Assembly: GCA_964519015.1 (NCBI GenBank) | Contig: CAZFHZ010000036.1 | Coordinates: 1-30,114, forward strand | Source: CAZFHZ01 sp964519015 | GTDB taxonomy: Bacteria > Blakebacterota > Blakebacteria > Blakebacterales > CAYUVJ01 | Reading direction: 5' to 3' | Length of the DNA: 30,114 nucleotides | In this document: piece after piece, positions 23,220-30,114 of the stretch | Numbering within the stretch: the stretch's first letter is position 1 | Layout: each line of letters opens with the position of its first letter | The notes under the pieces: generated by a model | Told to the model about the DNA's origin: nothing | The model's input: the letters and a program-made list of their open reading frames with translations, nothing else | The model's database searches: none | Position numbers and translations under genes: made by a program

Positions 23220-24743
23220 GTGACGACGGGACGAGGGCCGACACCGGGGATGGCCCGGCGACGGTTCCTGGGCCGGGTGGGACTTGGTATGGCGGGACTG
23301 GCCGCCGGTCCCCTGGCCGGGAGCCTGGCCGGCTGTGCCGGTCCCCGGCGTCCCCCCAACATCGTCTTCATCCTGATCGACGATCTGGGCTGGCGCGACA
23401 CCGGGGTCTACGGCAGCCCCTTCCACCTGACGCCTCAGATCGACCGGTTGGCCGCCGCCGGGATGCGCTTCACCGACGCCTACGCGGCCTGCCCGGTCTG
23501 CTCCCCGACCCGGGCCAGCATCATGACCGGGAAGTACCCCGCCCGACTGGGGATCACCGACTGGATCGGTGGCGCCGACCGCGGGATGCTCCTGCCACCC
23601 AAGAACGAGGAGCAGCTCCCGCTGTCCGAGGTCACCCTGGCCGAGGCCTTCCGGGAGGCGGGCTACGCCACCGGCTTCGTGGGCAAATGGCACCTGGGGG
23701 GCCCCGGCTACCTGCCCCAGGACCAGGGATTCGAGGTCAACGTGGCCGGGCACGCCGCCGGTCATCCCGCATCCTACTGGTGGCCGTACCGGAGCGGGGA
23801 TCCCGGCCGCACCTATTGGGATGTGCCGGGATTGGATGAGGGGGTGCCCGGGGAGTACCTGACCGACCGGTTGACCACCGAGGCGATCACCTTCCTCGAG
23901 GCCCACCGCGACCACCCCTTCCTGCTCATGGTCTCGCACTACGCCGTCCACACCCCCATCCAGTCACCGGAGGAGCGGGCCGCCCCCTACCGTGAGCGGA
24001 GGGAGCGGGAACTGCCCGGCGAAACCCCGGTGGGCCGCGAGCACGATCGAGCCGCCACCCGGCTGCGCCAGGACGAACCCGCATACGCCGGGATGGTGGT
24101 CGGTGTGGACGAGAGTGTGGGCCGGATCATGGCCCGCCTGGCCGAGCTGGGCCTGCAGCGGGATACCATCGTGGTCTTCATGTCGGACAACGGGGGGTTG
24201 AGCACGGTGGCCGGCGCCCGGGGGGGTCCGACCTGCAATCTCCCGCTGCGGGCCGGCAAGGGGTGGCTCTATGAAGGGGGGATCCGCGAACCGCTGATCG
24301 TGAGCTGGCCGGGCCGGATCCGGGCCGGGAGCATCCGCCACGAGCCGGTAATCAGCAACGATTTCTACCCCACCCTGCTGGCCCTGGCCGGTCTGTCCCA
24401 CCGGCCCGGGCAACATCTGGACGGCTGCGATCTCAGCCCGCTGCTGACCGATCGGGGGAGCCTGGAACGGGAGGCCCTCTTCTGGCACTTCCCGCATTAC
24501 CACGGTTCGGGGAATCGCCCCTCGGGTGCCGTGCGGTCCGGTCGATGGAAACTCATCGAGTGGTTCGAGGACAGCACGCGGGAACTCTACGACCTGGAGA
24601 CCGATCCGGGTGAGGCGCACGACCTGGCCGCCCCCCAGCCGGCGCGAAGCGATGAGCTCCACGCTCTCCTGACCGCCTGGCGCTCCCGGGTGGGCGCCCG
24701 GATGCCCACCCCGAACCCGGAATGGAAGGGAGGCCGGCCGTGA
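23220..24743 (+). CDS. Tat lipoprotein sulfatase, Cys-type (first of two)
   Basis: A 507-residue arylsulfatase-type hydrolase. The twin-arginine signal (ARRRFLG) ends in LAGC at residue 39, suggesting a Tat-exported lipoprotein. Metal-binding IDDLGW (53-58) and the formylglycine motif C94-S-P-T-R, followed by ASIMTGKYP, are intact; GKWHLGG and FMSDNGG, with the second metal-site residues, follow. The C-terminal subdomain has the usual ELYDLETDPGEAHDLA. The start is GTG 23220, 4 bases after the previous stop; ATG 23250 would give a shorter n-region (MARRRFLG) and is also plausible. Sulfated substrate cannot be predicted. Its Cys motif needs the anaerobic maturase or an equivalent, and the maturase is encoded next door. 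Confidence 0.93.
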   Translation: MTTGRGPTPGMARRRFLGRVGLGMAGLAAGPLAGSLAGCAGPRRPPNIVFILIDDLGWRDTGVYGSPFHLTPQIDRLAAAGMRFTDAYAACPVCSPTRASIMTGKYPARLGITDWIGGADRGMLLPPKNEEQLPLSEVTLAEAFREAGYATGFVGKWHLGGPGYLPQDQGFEVNVAGHAAGHPASYWWPYRSGDPGRTYWDVPGLDEGVPGEYLTDRLTTEAITFLEAHRDHPFLLMVSHYAVHTPIQSPEERAAPYRERRERELPGETPVGREHDRAATRLRQDEPAYAGMVVGVDESVGRIMARLAELGLQRDTIVVFMSDNGGLSTVAGARGGPTCNLPLRAGKGWLYEGGIREPLIVSWPGRIRAGSIRHEPVISNDFYPTLLALAGLSHRPGQHLDGCDLSPLLTDRGSLEREALFWHFPHYHGSGNRPSGAVRSGRWKLIEWFEDSTRELYDLETDPGEAHDLAAPQPARSDELHALLTAWRSRVGARMPTPNPEWKGGRP

Positions 24744-26251
24744 GTCACCCCATGCCCCGTCGGCAGTTCGTGCGCACCGCCGGACTGGGAGCGGCCGCCC
24801 TCTCCAGCGGCACCCTGGCCGGCTGCGGGGGACTGCTCACCCGCCGGCGCCCGACCAACGTGATCTTCATCATGGCCGACGACCTGGGCTACGCCGAGGT
24901 GGGCTGCTTCGGCCAGCGGAAGATCCGCACCCCCAACCTCGACCGCTTGGCCGCCCAGGGGATGCGCTTCACCTCCCACTACTCCGGCAGCCCGGTCTGC
25001 GCTCCTTCCCGCTGCACCCTGCTCACCGGGCAGCACACCGGCCATGCCTACATCCGCGACAACGACGAGATGGGGGAGCGGGGGGACGTCTGGCACGATC
25101 CCGCCCTGGAGGGGCAGCGTCCTCTGCTCGAAGGGACCTACACGATCGGGCAGCTCTTCCAGGGGGCCGGCTATGCCACTGCTGCCATCGGCAAGTGGGG
25201 GCTGGGCGGGCCCGGCAGCACGGGGGAGCCCAACCGGCAGGGCTTCGACCTCTTCTACGGCTACCTCTGCCAGCGGATCGCCCATAACTACTACCCCACG
25301 CATCTCTGGCGGAACGACGAGCAAGAACTGCTCGGCAACGACTACTTCTACCCCCACCAGCGCCTGCCGGAGACCGCGGACCCGGCCGACCCGACCGCCT
25401 ACGCTGCCTATCGCGGGCGGGTCTACGCTCCCGACCGTCTGGCCGCGGAGGCGCGCCGGTTCGTGGATGAGCATCGCGACCGTCCCTTCTTCCTCTATCT
25501 CCCCTTCAACGTCCCGCACGCCGCCCTGCAGGTGCCCGAGGATTCCCTGGCCGAGTACGCCGGCGCTTTCCCCGAAACCCCCTATCGGGGGGAGAAGAGC
25601 TACCTCCCCCACCCCACGCCACGGGCCGCCTACGCGGCCATGATCACCCGGATGGACCGGGAGATCGGCACGCTCCTGGACCGGCTGGAGGAATACGGGA
25701 TCGCGGATGATACCCTGGTGATCTTCACCAGCGACAATGGTCCTACCTTCAACGGTGGCACCGACTCCACCTTCTTTGAGAGCGCCGGAGGACTGCGCGG
25801 TCTGAAACAGGATCTGTACGAAGGGGGGATCCGCGTCCCCCTGGTGGCGCGTTGGCCCGGGCACGTCCCGGCCGGCGTCACCAGTGACCTGCCTTGCGCC
25901 TTCTGGGACTGGCTCCCCACCTTCGCCGATCTACTGGGAGTAGCCCTGCCGGTAGCGAGCGACGGGATCTCGCTTCTGCCAGCCCTCCAGGGGCGGTCGG
26001 AGCCCGGACCGCCCCGGGCGTACCTCTACTGGGAGTTCGCGGGGGCCCAGGCCGTCCGGAGGGGGAAGTGGAAGGGCATCCGGACCCGCGTCGACCGGCC
26101 GATCGAACTCTACGACCTGGAGCAGGACATCGGGGAGCGGAGGGACGTGGCGGCGAAATATCCGGACCAGGTGTCGTGGATCGAGACGATCCTGTCGGAG
26201 GCCCGGACCGAGTCGGACCTCTTCCCGCTGGTCCGCCGCGCGCGCTCATGA
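24740..26251 (+). CDS. Tat lipoprotein sulfatase, Cys-type (second of two)
   Basis: A 503-residue sulfatase paralogous to the preceding one. Tat motif PRRQFVR at 6-12 and lipobox LAGC (Cys29) are visible, then metal-binding MADDLGYAEVG, formylglycine motif C87-A-P-S-R followed by CTLLTGQHTGH, IGKWGLGGPG, TSDNGPTFNGG, and the C-terminal ELYDLEQDIGERRDVA. In the GKW motif the usual His is Gly-Leu-Gly, differing from the first sulfatase. GTG 24740 is chosen over ATG 24722 because GGGAGG lies exactly 6 bases upstream and the GTGA overlap with the previous stop is the typical coupled junction. It is likely to act on a different linkage from its neighbour. Confidence 0.93.
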   Translation: MSHPMPRRQFVRTAGLGAAALSSGTLAGCGGLLTRRRPTNVIFIMADDLGYAEVGCFGQRKIRTPNLDRLAAQGMRFTSHYSGSPVCAPSRCTLLTGQHTGHAYIRDNDEMGERGDVWHDPALEGQRPLLEGTYTIGQLFQGAGYATAAIGKWGLGGPGSTGEPNRQGFDLFYGYLCQRIAHNYYPTHLWRNDEQELLGNDYFYPHQRLPETADPADPTAYAAYRGRVYAPDRLAAEARRFVDEHRDRPFFLYLPFNVPHAALQVPEDSLAEYAGAFPETPYRGEKSYLPHPTPRAAYAAMITRMDREIGTLLDRLEEYGIADDTLVIFTSDNGPTFNGGTDSTFFESAGGLRGLKQDLYEGGIRVPLVARWPGHVPAGVTSDLPCAFWDWLPTFADLLGVALPVASDGISLLPALQGRSEPGPPRAYLYWEFAGAQAVRRGKWKGIRTRVDRPIELYDLEQDIGERRDVAAKYPDQVSWIETILSEARTESDLFPLVRRARS

Positions 26252-27084
26252 TGACCGACGAACTGACCATCACGTCCTGCGTGACCCTCAACAACGGGGT
26301 CGCCATGCCCTGGTTCGGTCTGGGGGTCTTCCAGAGCCCCCCCGGCCCGGTGACCGAACAGGCGGTGGCCTGGGCGCTGGAGGCCGGCTACCGGCACGTG
26401 GACACCGCTCGTGTCTACAAGAACGAAGAGGATGTCGGGAAAGCGCTCCAGGCCAGCGGTCTGCCCCGACAGGAGGTCTTCATCACCACCAAGCTGTGGA
26501 ACGCCGACCACGGCTACGAGCAGACCAAACGGGCCGCCCGCCGGAGCCTGGAACGCCTCGGACTCGACTACCTCGACCTCTACCTGATCCACTGGCCGGT
26601 CGAAAGGCTGCGCCGCGACTCCTGGAAGGCCCTGGAGGAACTCCACCTGGAGGGGCTCTGCCGCGCGATCGGCGTGAGCAATTACACCATCCGTCACCTC
26701 GAGGAACTCTTCACCTACGCCGAGGTGCTGCCGGCCGTCAACCAGGTGGAGTTCAGCCCCTTCCTCTACCAGAAGGGACTGCTCGCCTTCTGCCGGACCC
26801 ACGACATCGTGCTGGAAGGCTACAGCCCGCTGACCAAGGGAAACCGGCTCAATCACCCCGTCCTGACGGCCATCGCCGCCGAGTGCGACCGGAGTCCCGC
26901 CCAGGTCCTGATCCGCTGGTGCCTGCAGCACCAGACGGTGGTCATCCCCAAGTCACAGCAGCGCATGCACATCCTCGCCAACGCCCAGGTCTTCGATTTC
27001 CGCCTCAACGAGGAACAGATGGCCCGGCTGGATACCCTCGACGAGGGGCTGCGCACCAGCTGGGACCCGACCGACCAGCCCTGA
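26248..27084 (+). CDS. Aldo/keto reductase
   Basis: A 278-residue NAD(P)H-dependent oxidoreductase of the AKR5-like bacterial group. The catalytic tetrad is present at canonical spacing: D52, Y57, K82 and H115 (in DTARVY, TKLW, LIHWP). GVSNY and the C-terminal nucleotide-binding VIPKS are also seen. There is no signal peptide, so it acts in the cytoplasm, unlike the three preceding Tat proteins. ATG 26248 overlaps the sulfatase stop by 4 bases (ATGA), so it belongs to the same operon; a second ATG follows immediately at 26251. It may reduce an aldehyde or keto sugar released from the desulfated substrate, which is inference from context. Confidence 0.94.
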   Translation: MMTDELTITSCVTLNNGVAMPWFGLGVFQSPPGPVTEQAVAWALEAGYRHVDTARVYKNEEDVGKALQASGLPRQEVFITTKLWNADHGYEQTKRAARRSLERLGLDYLDLYLIHWPVERLRRDSWKALEELHLEGLCRAIGVSNYTIRHLEELFTYAEVLPAVNQVEFSPFLYQKGLLAFCRTHDIVLEGYSPLTKGNRLNHPVLTAIAAECDRSPAQVLIRWCLQHQTVVIPKSQQRMHILANAQVFDFRLNEEQMARLDTLDEGLRTSWDPTDQP

Positions 27085-27100
27085 GCCCGATTCCGGCCCG

Positions 27101-27144
27101 GCACCGCTCCGGTGCGCACCGGTTTGTCCCGATCCCCGAACCGG
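27101..27144. terminator. Stem-loops between convergent aldo/keto reductase and permease genes
   Basis: GCACCG-CTC-CGGTGC (27101-27115) is a perfect 6-bp stem with a 3-base loop, overlapping the palindrome GGTGCGCACC (27111-27120). CCGGTT (27119-27124) pairs with AACCGG (27139-27144) across 14 bases. These mutually exclusive stems lie in the 101-base gap between two convergent stops; no T run is present. Confidence 0.45.
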
Positions 27145-27185
27145 AGCCGGGAGCAACCTCGGGGGCAACCACGGAGCCCTCCTCC

Positions 27186-29909
27186 TCAGGTCACCTGCAG
27201 CACCCGCACCGGGTCGATCCGGGTCGCCCGGTGGGCCGGCACCAGGATGGCCAGTCCGGCCACCAGCACCAGGAAACCGGGGGCCAGCAGGAAAGTCACC
27301 GGATCAAGCGGGGCGATGCCGTAGAGCCCGCTTTCCAGGATTCGCGCGAAGACTGCCGCCAGCACCAGCCCGACACCCACGCCCACTCCCACCTGACCGA
27401 GCCCCTGGCGCAGGATCATCCCCAGCACCTGCCCGCGCCGGGCGCCGAGGGCGATCCGGATACCGATCTCGTGGCTGCGTTCCAGGGTGACGTACGACAT
27501 CACCCCGTAGAGGCCGGCCGAGGCCAGGAGCAGACCGGCTACCGCGAAGAGCGCCAGCAGACGGGCCAGCAGGCCGCTCCGCTCCGTGCTCGCCCGCAGG
27601 TAGTCGGTCATGGTCCGCACCCGGTGGATCGGCTGGTCGCCGTCCAGATCCAGGACCGCTGCCCGGACCGATTCGGTGTAGCGCTCCGGCTCCCCTTGTG
27701 TCTTTACGGTCAGGAAATAGCCGTAGTCGTTGTCCTGGGGGTGCGGCAGGTAGAGCTGCCAGTCGGAGGACTCGAGCACTCCGTAGAGCGCCACGTGCCG
27801 GGCAACCCCCACAACCTCCATCCAGGGGTTGGTCGAAGAGAAGTCGCCGAACTTGAGCCGCTTGCCGATGGGGTCCTCATCCGGCCAGTAGCGCTGAGCG
27901 AGCTGCTCGTCCACGATGACCACCGGCGGCGTCCCGGCCCGGCCGTCCCGGTCGGTGAAGTCCCGCCCCCGCACCAGGGGGATCTCCAAGGTCCGGAAAT
28001 AGTCGGGGCTTACCGCGTTGGTCTCGGCGTAGGCCAACACGTTCCCTTCCTCGGGCGGTTCCCCTTCCACGTGGTAGCCGTTCTGCCAGTTATCGGGCCC
28101 CAGCGGCACCACGTAGCAGGTGGCCGCCGAGACCACCCCGGGGATCGCCCGGACCCGCGCCAGCAGCCCGTCGAAGAATGCTTGTCGTCGCTCCGGTTCC
28201 CTGTAGCGGGCCTCGGCCAGATCGACCTGGAGGGTAAGCACGTTCTCTGTATCCAGACCGACCTCACCGCAGGTCATCCGGTGGAAACTGCGCACGGTCA
28301 GTCCGGCTCCCACCAGCAGGGCTACGGCCAGAGCGACCTCGGCGACGACGAGCGCCATGCGGATGCGCCGGCGGCTCCGGCCAGCGGTGGTGCGCCCCCC
28401 TTCCTTGAGCTGGTTGAGCAGGTCGCGCCGGGCCGAGCGCAGCGCCGGCACCAGCCCGAAGAAGAGCCCGGTGACCAGCGCAATCACCAGCGCGGCCAGT
28501 ATGACCCTCAGGTCGACCTGCACCAGGAGGACCTGGGGTAGGGTGTTCCCCATCAGATTGGTCAGCAGGCGGGTCCCCCCCAGCGCGATCAGCAGGCCGG
28601 CCGCTCCTCCGATCAGCCAGAGGGTCAGGCTCTCGACCAGCAGCAGCCGGACCAGCCGCCCGCCCCCCGCGCCCAGGGTGGCCCGGACGGCCAGTTCCCG
28701 GTGGCGGGCCGTCACCCGGGCCAGCATCAGGTTGGCCACGTTGGCGCCGGCGATCAGCAGGAGCAGAGCCACCGCCAGGAACATGAGCAGGAGCGGTCCA
28801 CGCTGGTCGCGGCTGATCCGTTCATGGAGGGCGGCCAGGTTGACCCGACTCCCCACGTTGGTGTCGGGGTGTTCCGCTTCCAGGGTCAGGGCGACCCGCT
28901 CCATCTCGGCCCGGGCCTGTTCGAGCGTGACCCCGGTGCGCAGGCGGCCGATCACGGAGATCCCTGGGTGGTTCCCCCGGTTCTGCAGCCAGTTCGCGGC
29001 GAACAGTCCGATCGGCGCGAAGGCGTCGGCATCGATGTTATAGGGGAAGGTGAAGGTGCGGGGGAGCACCCCGACGATGGTGAACGGTAGGCCATCCACA
29101 TTCATACTCCGCCCCACCACGTCGGTCGCCCCGGCGAACCGGTCCTGCCAGAACCGCCAGGTCAGGATGACCACCGGGTCGGCGTCCACCTCGTCCTCAG
29201 CCGGTCGGAAGTTCCTTCCCAGGACCGGTTCTACGCCCAGGATTGGGAACATCGAAGCCGAGACCTGTCCGGCCCGGACCACGATCGGGTCCCCCTCTCC
29301 AATCAGGTTCCCGCTGGTTGTTCTCCAGGCCGCCAGGTCCTCGAAGACCTGGTTCTGGGCGCGCCAGTCTGCGAAGTTCGGGTAGGCGACCGAGGCGTTG
29401 TCGAACGAAGCCAGCTTCTCCCAGAGTACGAGGAGCCTGTCCGGCTGGCGGAAGGGGAGAGGCTTCAGCAACACCCCGTCCACCAAGGTGTAGATGGTGA
29501 TCGCCCCTCCCAGACCGAGGGCGAGCACCGCTATGGCGATCCCGGAGAAGAGCGGGTTACGCCGCAGCGAGCGCAGGGCGAAGCGCACGTCCTGGCTCAG
29601 GTCGGCCAGCCCTGCCAACCTCCTCCCCCGCTCGCGGGCACGGGTTTCGGCCCGCTCCACCCACCGCTCGAAGGAGGGTTCCCGGTGCCGGCCCTGGACC
29701 TCGCTGAGCCCTGCCGCGAGTTCGCTCCAGTCGGGGATCTGCCCGAGGGCCCAGACCTCCGCTTCCGCCTCCCCCATCCCCCGACCGAGCGCCTCCAGGT
29801 AGAAGTCCTCGAGCTGGGCGGCCACCTCCCGCACGATCCGCTCCCCGCGCTGGTCCTTCAGTTCCTCCAGCGGCAGGTTCTCCCGTACGTAGCGTACCCA
29901 ATCAGGCAT
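27186..29909 (-). CDS. Orphan duplicated MacB/FtsX-type ABC permease, PadR-linked (third)
   Basis: A 907-residue permease. The N-terminal extension (about 1-110) is acidic and helical (EELKDQRGERIVREVAAQLEDFYLEALGRGMGEAEAEV) and differs in sequence from that of the 17390 gene. Two MacB/FtsX halves follow: ALRSLRRNPLFSGIAIAVLALGLGGAITIYTLVDGVLLKPLPF, the core LLLLIAGANVANLMLARVTARHRELAVRATLGAGGGRLVRLLLVES, and the final IGIRIALGARRGQVLGMILRQGLGQVGVGVGVG ending PAHRATRIDPVRVLQVT. The ATG at 29909 has GAGG 8 bases upstream and lies inside the end of a PadR gene. No ATPase is visible. Substrate is unknown. Confidence 0.92.
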   Translation of the reverse strand: MPDWVRYVRENLPLEELKDQRGERIVREVAAQLEDFYLEALGRGMGEAEAEVWALGQIPDWSELAAGLSEVQGRHREPSFERWVERAETRARERGRRLAGLADLSQDVRFALRSLRRNPLFSGIAIAVLALGLGGAITIYTLVDGVLLKPLPFRQPDRLLVLWEKLASFDNASVAYPNFADWRAQNQVFEDLAAWRTTSGNLIGEGDPIVVRAGQVSASMFPILGVEPVLGRNFRPAEDEVDADPVVILTWRFWQDRFAGATDVVGRSMNVDGLPFTIVGVLPRTFTFPYNIDADAFAPIGLFAANWLQNRGNHPGISVIGRLRTGVTLEQARAEMERVALTLEAEHPDTNVGSRVNLAALHERISRDQRGPLLLMFLAVALLLLIAGANVANLMLARVTARHRELAVRATLGAGGGRLVRLLLVESLTLWLIGGAAGLLIALGGTRLLTNLMGNTLPQVLLVQVDLRVILAALVIALVTGLFFGLVPALRSARRDLLNQLKEGGRTTAGRSRRRIRMALVVAEVALAVALLVGAGLTVRSFHRMTCGEVGLDTENVLTLQVDLAEARYREPERRQAFFDGLLARVRAIPGVVSAATCYVVPLGPDNWQNGYHVEGEPPEEGNVLAYAETNAVSPDYFRTLEIPLVRGRDFTDRDGRAGTPPVVIVDEQLAQRYWPDEDPIGKRLKFGDFSSTNPWMEVVGVARHVALYGVLESSDWQLYLPHPQDNDYGYFLTVKTQGEPERYTESVRAAVLDLDGDQPIHRVRTMTDYLRASTERSGLLARLLALFAVAGLLLASAGLYGVMSYVTLERSHEIGIRIALGARRGQVLGMILRQGLGQVGVGVGVGLVLAAVFARILESGLYGIAPLDPVTFLLAPGFLVLVAGLAILVPAHRATRIDPVRVLQVT

Positions 29910-30114
29910 GGCTCAACCTCACGATCCGGTCCACCGCCGTGGTGAACGCATCCCAGGTCTGTTGTTCCCGGACCAGCGCCTGCTCCCCCTTCGGGGTGAG
30001 CTGATAGTAGCAGCGGCGACGCTGCCCCTCCTTCTCCACCCAGCGTCCCTTGATCCAGCCCCGCTCCTCCATGCGGCAGAGTACCGGATAGAGGGAGGAG
30101 ATCCGGTACTGCAG
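29902..30114 (-). CDS. PadR family regulator, 5' part beyond window
   Basis: An open frame enters from the window end and stops at TGA 29904-29902, giving the last 70 residues. SSLYPVLCRMEERGWIKGRW, then RRRCYYQLTPKGEQALVREQQTWDAF, match the PadR wing and the dimerisation helix. It overlaps the permease start by 8 bases, the same PadR-permease coupling as at 20056-20059. The DNA-recognition helix and promoter are outside the window. Confidence 0.88.
   Translation of the reverse strand: MQYRISSLYPVLCRMEERGWIKGRWVEKEGQRRRCYYQLTPKGEQALVREQQTWDAFTTAVDRIVRLSHA

Overview
This is a GC-rich bacterial window (about two thirds G+C by eye), coding almost throughout, with no gene-free stretch longer than about 280 bases. 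I see no rRNA, tRNA, insertion sequence or CRISPR array. Three orphan MacB/FtsX-type permeases of the duplicated kind, two of them directly behind PadR regulators, together with a TolC-type outer membrane factor, lipoproteins and Tat signals, point to a diderm such as Acidobacteriota, Gemmatimonadota or a related phylum. That assignment is inference from gene families only.

Region 1 (about 1-12,700) is the most unusual part. After a partial unknown gene come a STAS-domain antagonist (minus strand), a GAF/AAA+ sigma-54 activator, a Kelch lipoprotein and a TolC-family protein. A small minus-strand gene follows, encoding a 155-residue protein made almost entirely of nine 15-residue repeats (ELEEKEAPRRAPLGG or MGG). 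It has a perfect AGGAGG ribosome site, a close match to a sigma-54 promoter (TGGCAC-N5-TTGC), two GAATTC-centred palindromes where activator sites usually lie, and a strong hairpin terminator. Reading away from it on the plus strand is a tight operon: an RsbW-like ATPase, a PqqD-like/M50 metalloprotease, a lipoprotein HlyD adaptor, a PqqD-like/M50/HlyD fusion and a GAF-GAF-membrane-HlyD fusion. My reading is a sigma-54-controlled, envelope-spanning system that handles a repetitive polypeptide. It has no recognisable ABC, RND or other energised pump in the window. The component families are known; the assembly and the substrate link are inference.

Region 2 (about 12,700-20,500, minus strand) holds a PadR regulator coupled to an orphan permease, an OPT-family transporter and a second orphan permease. 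A long inverted repeat upstream of padR is a plausible operator.

Region 3 (about 20,500-27,100) is a sulfatase locus. A radical-SAM anaerobic sulfatase-maturating enzyme on the minus strand is divergent from a four-gene plus-strand operon: a Tat-exported class V aminotransferase-like protein, two Tat lipoprotein sulfatases with Cys-type C-x-P-x-R motifs, and an aldo/keto reductase. The maturase would convert the sulfatase cysteines to formylglycine in the cytoplasm before Tat export.

Region 4 (27,186 to the end, minus strand) is a third orphan permease overlapped by the end of a second PadR gene that runs off the window.
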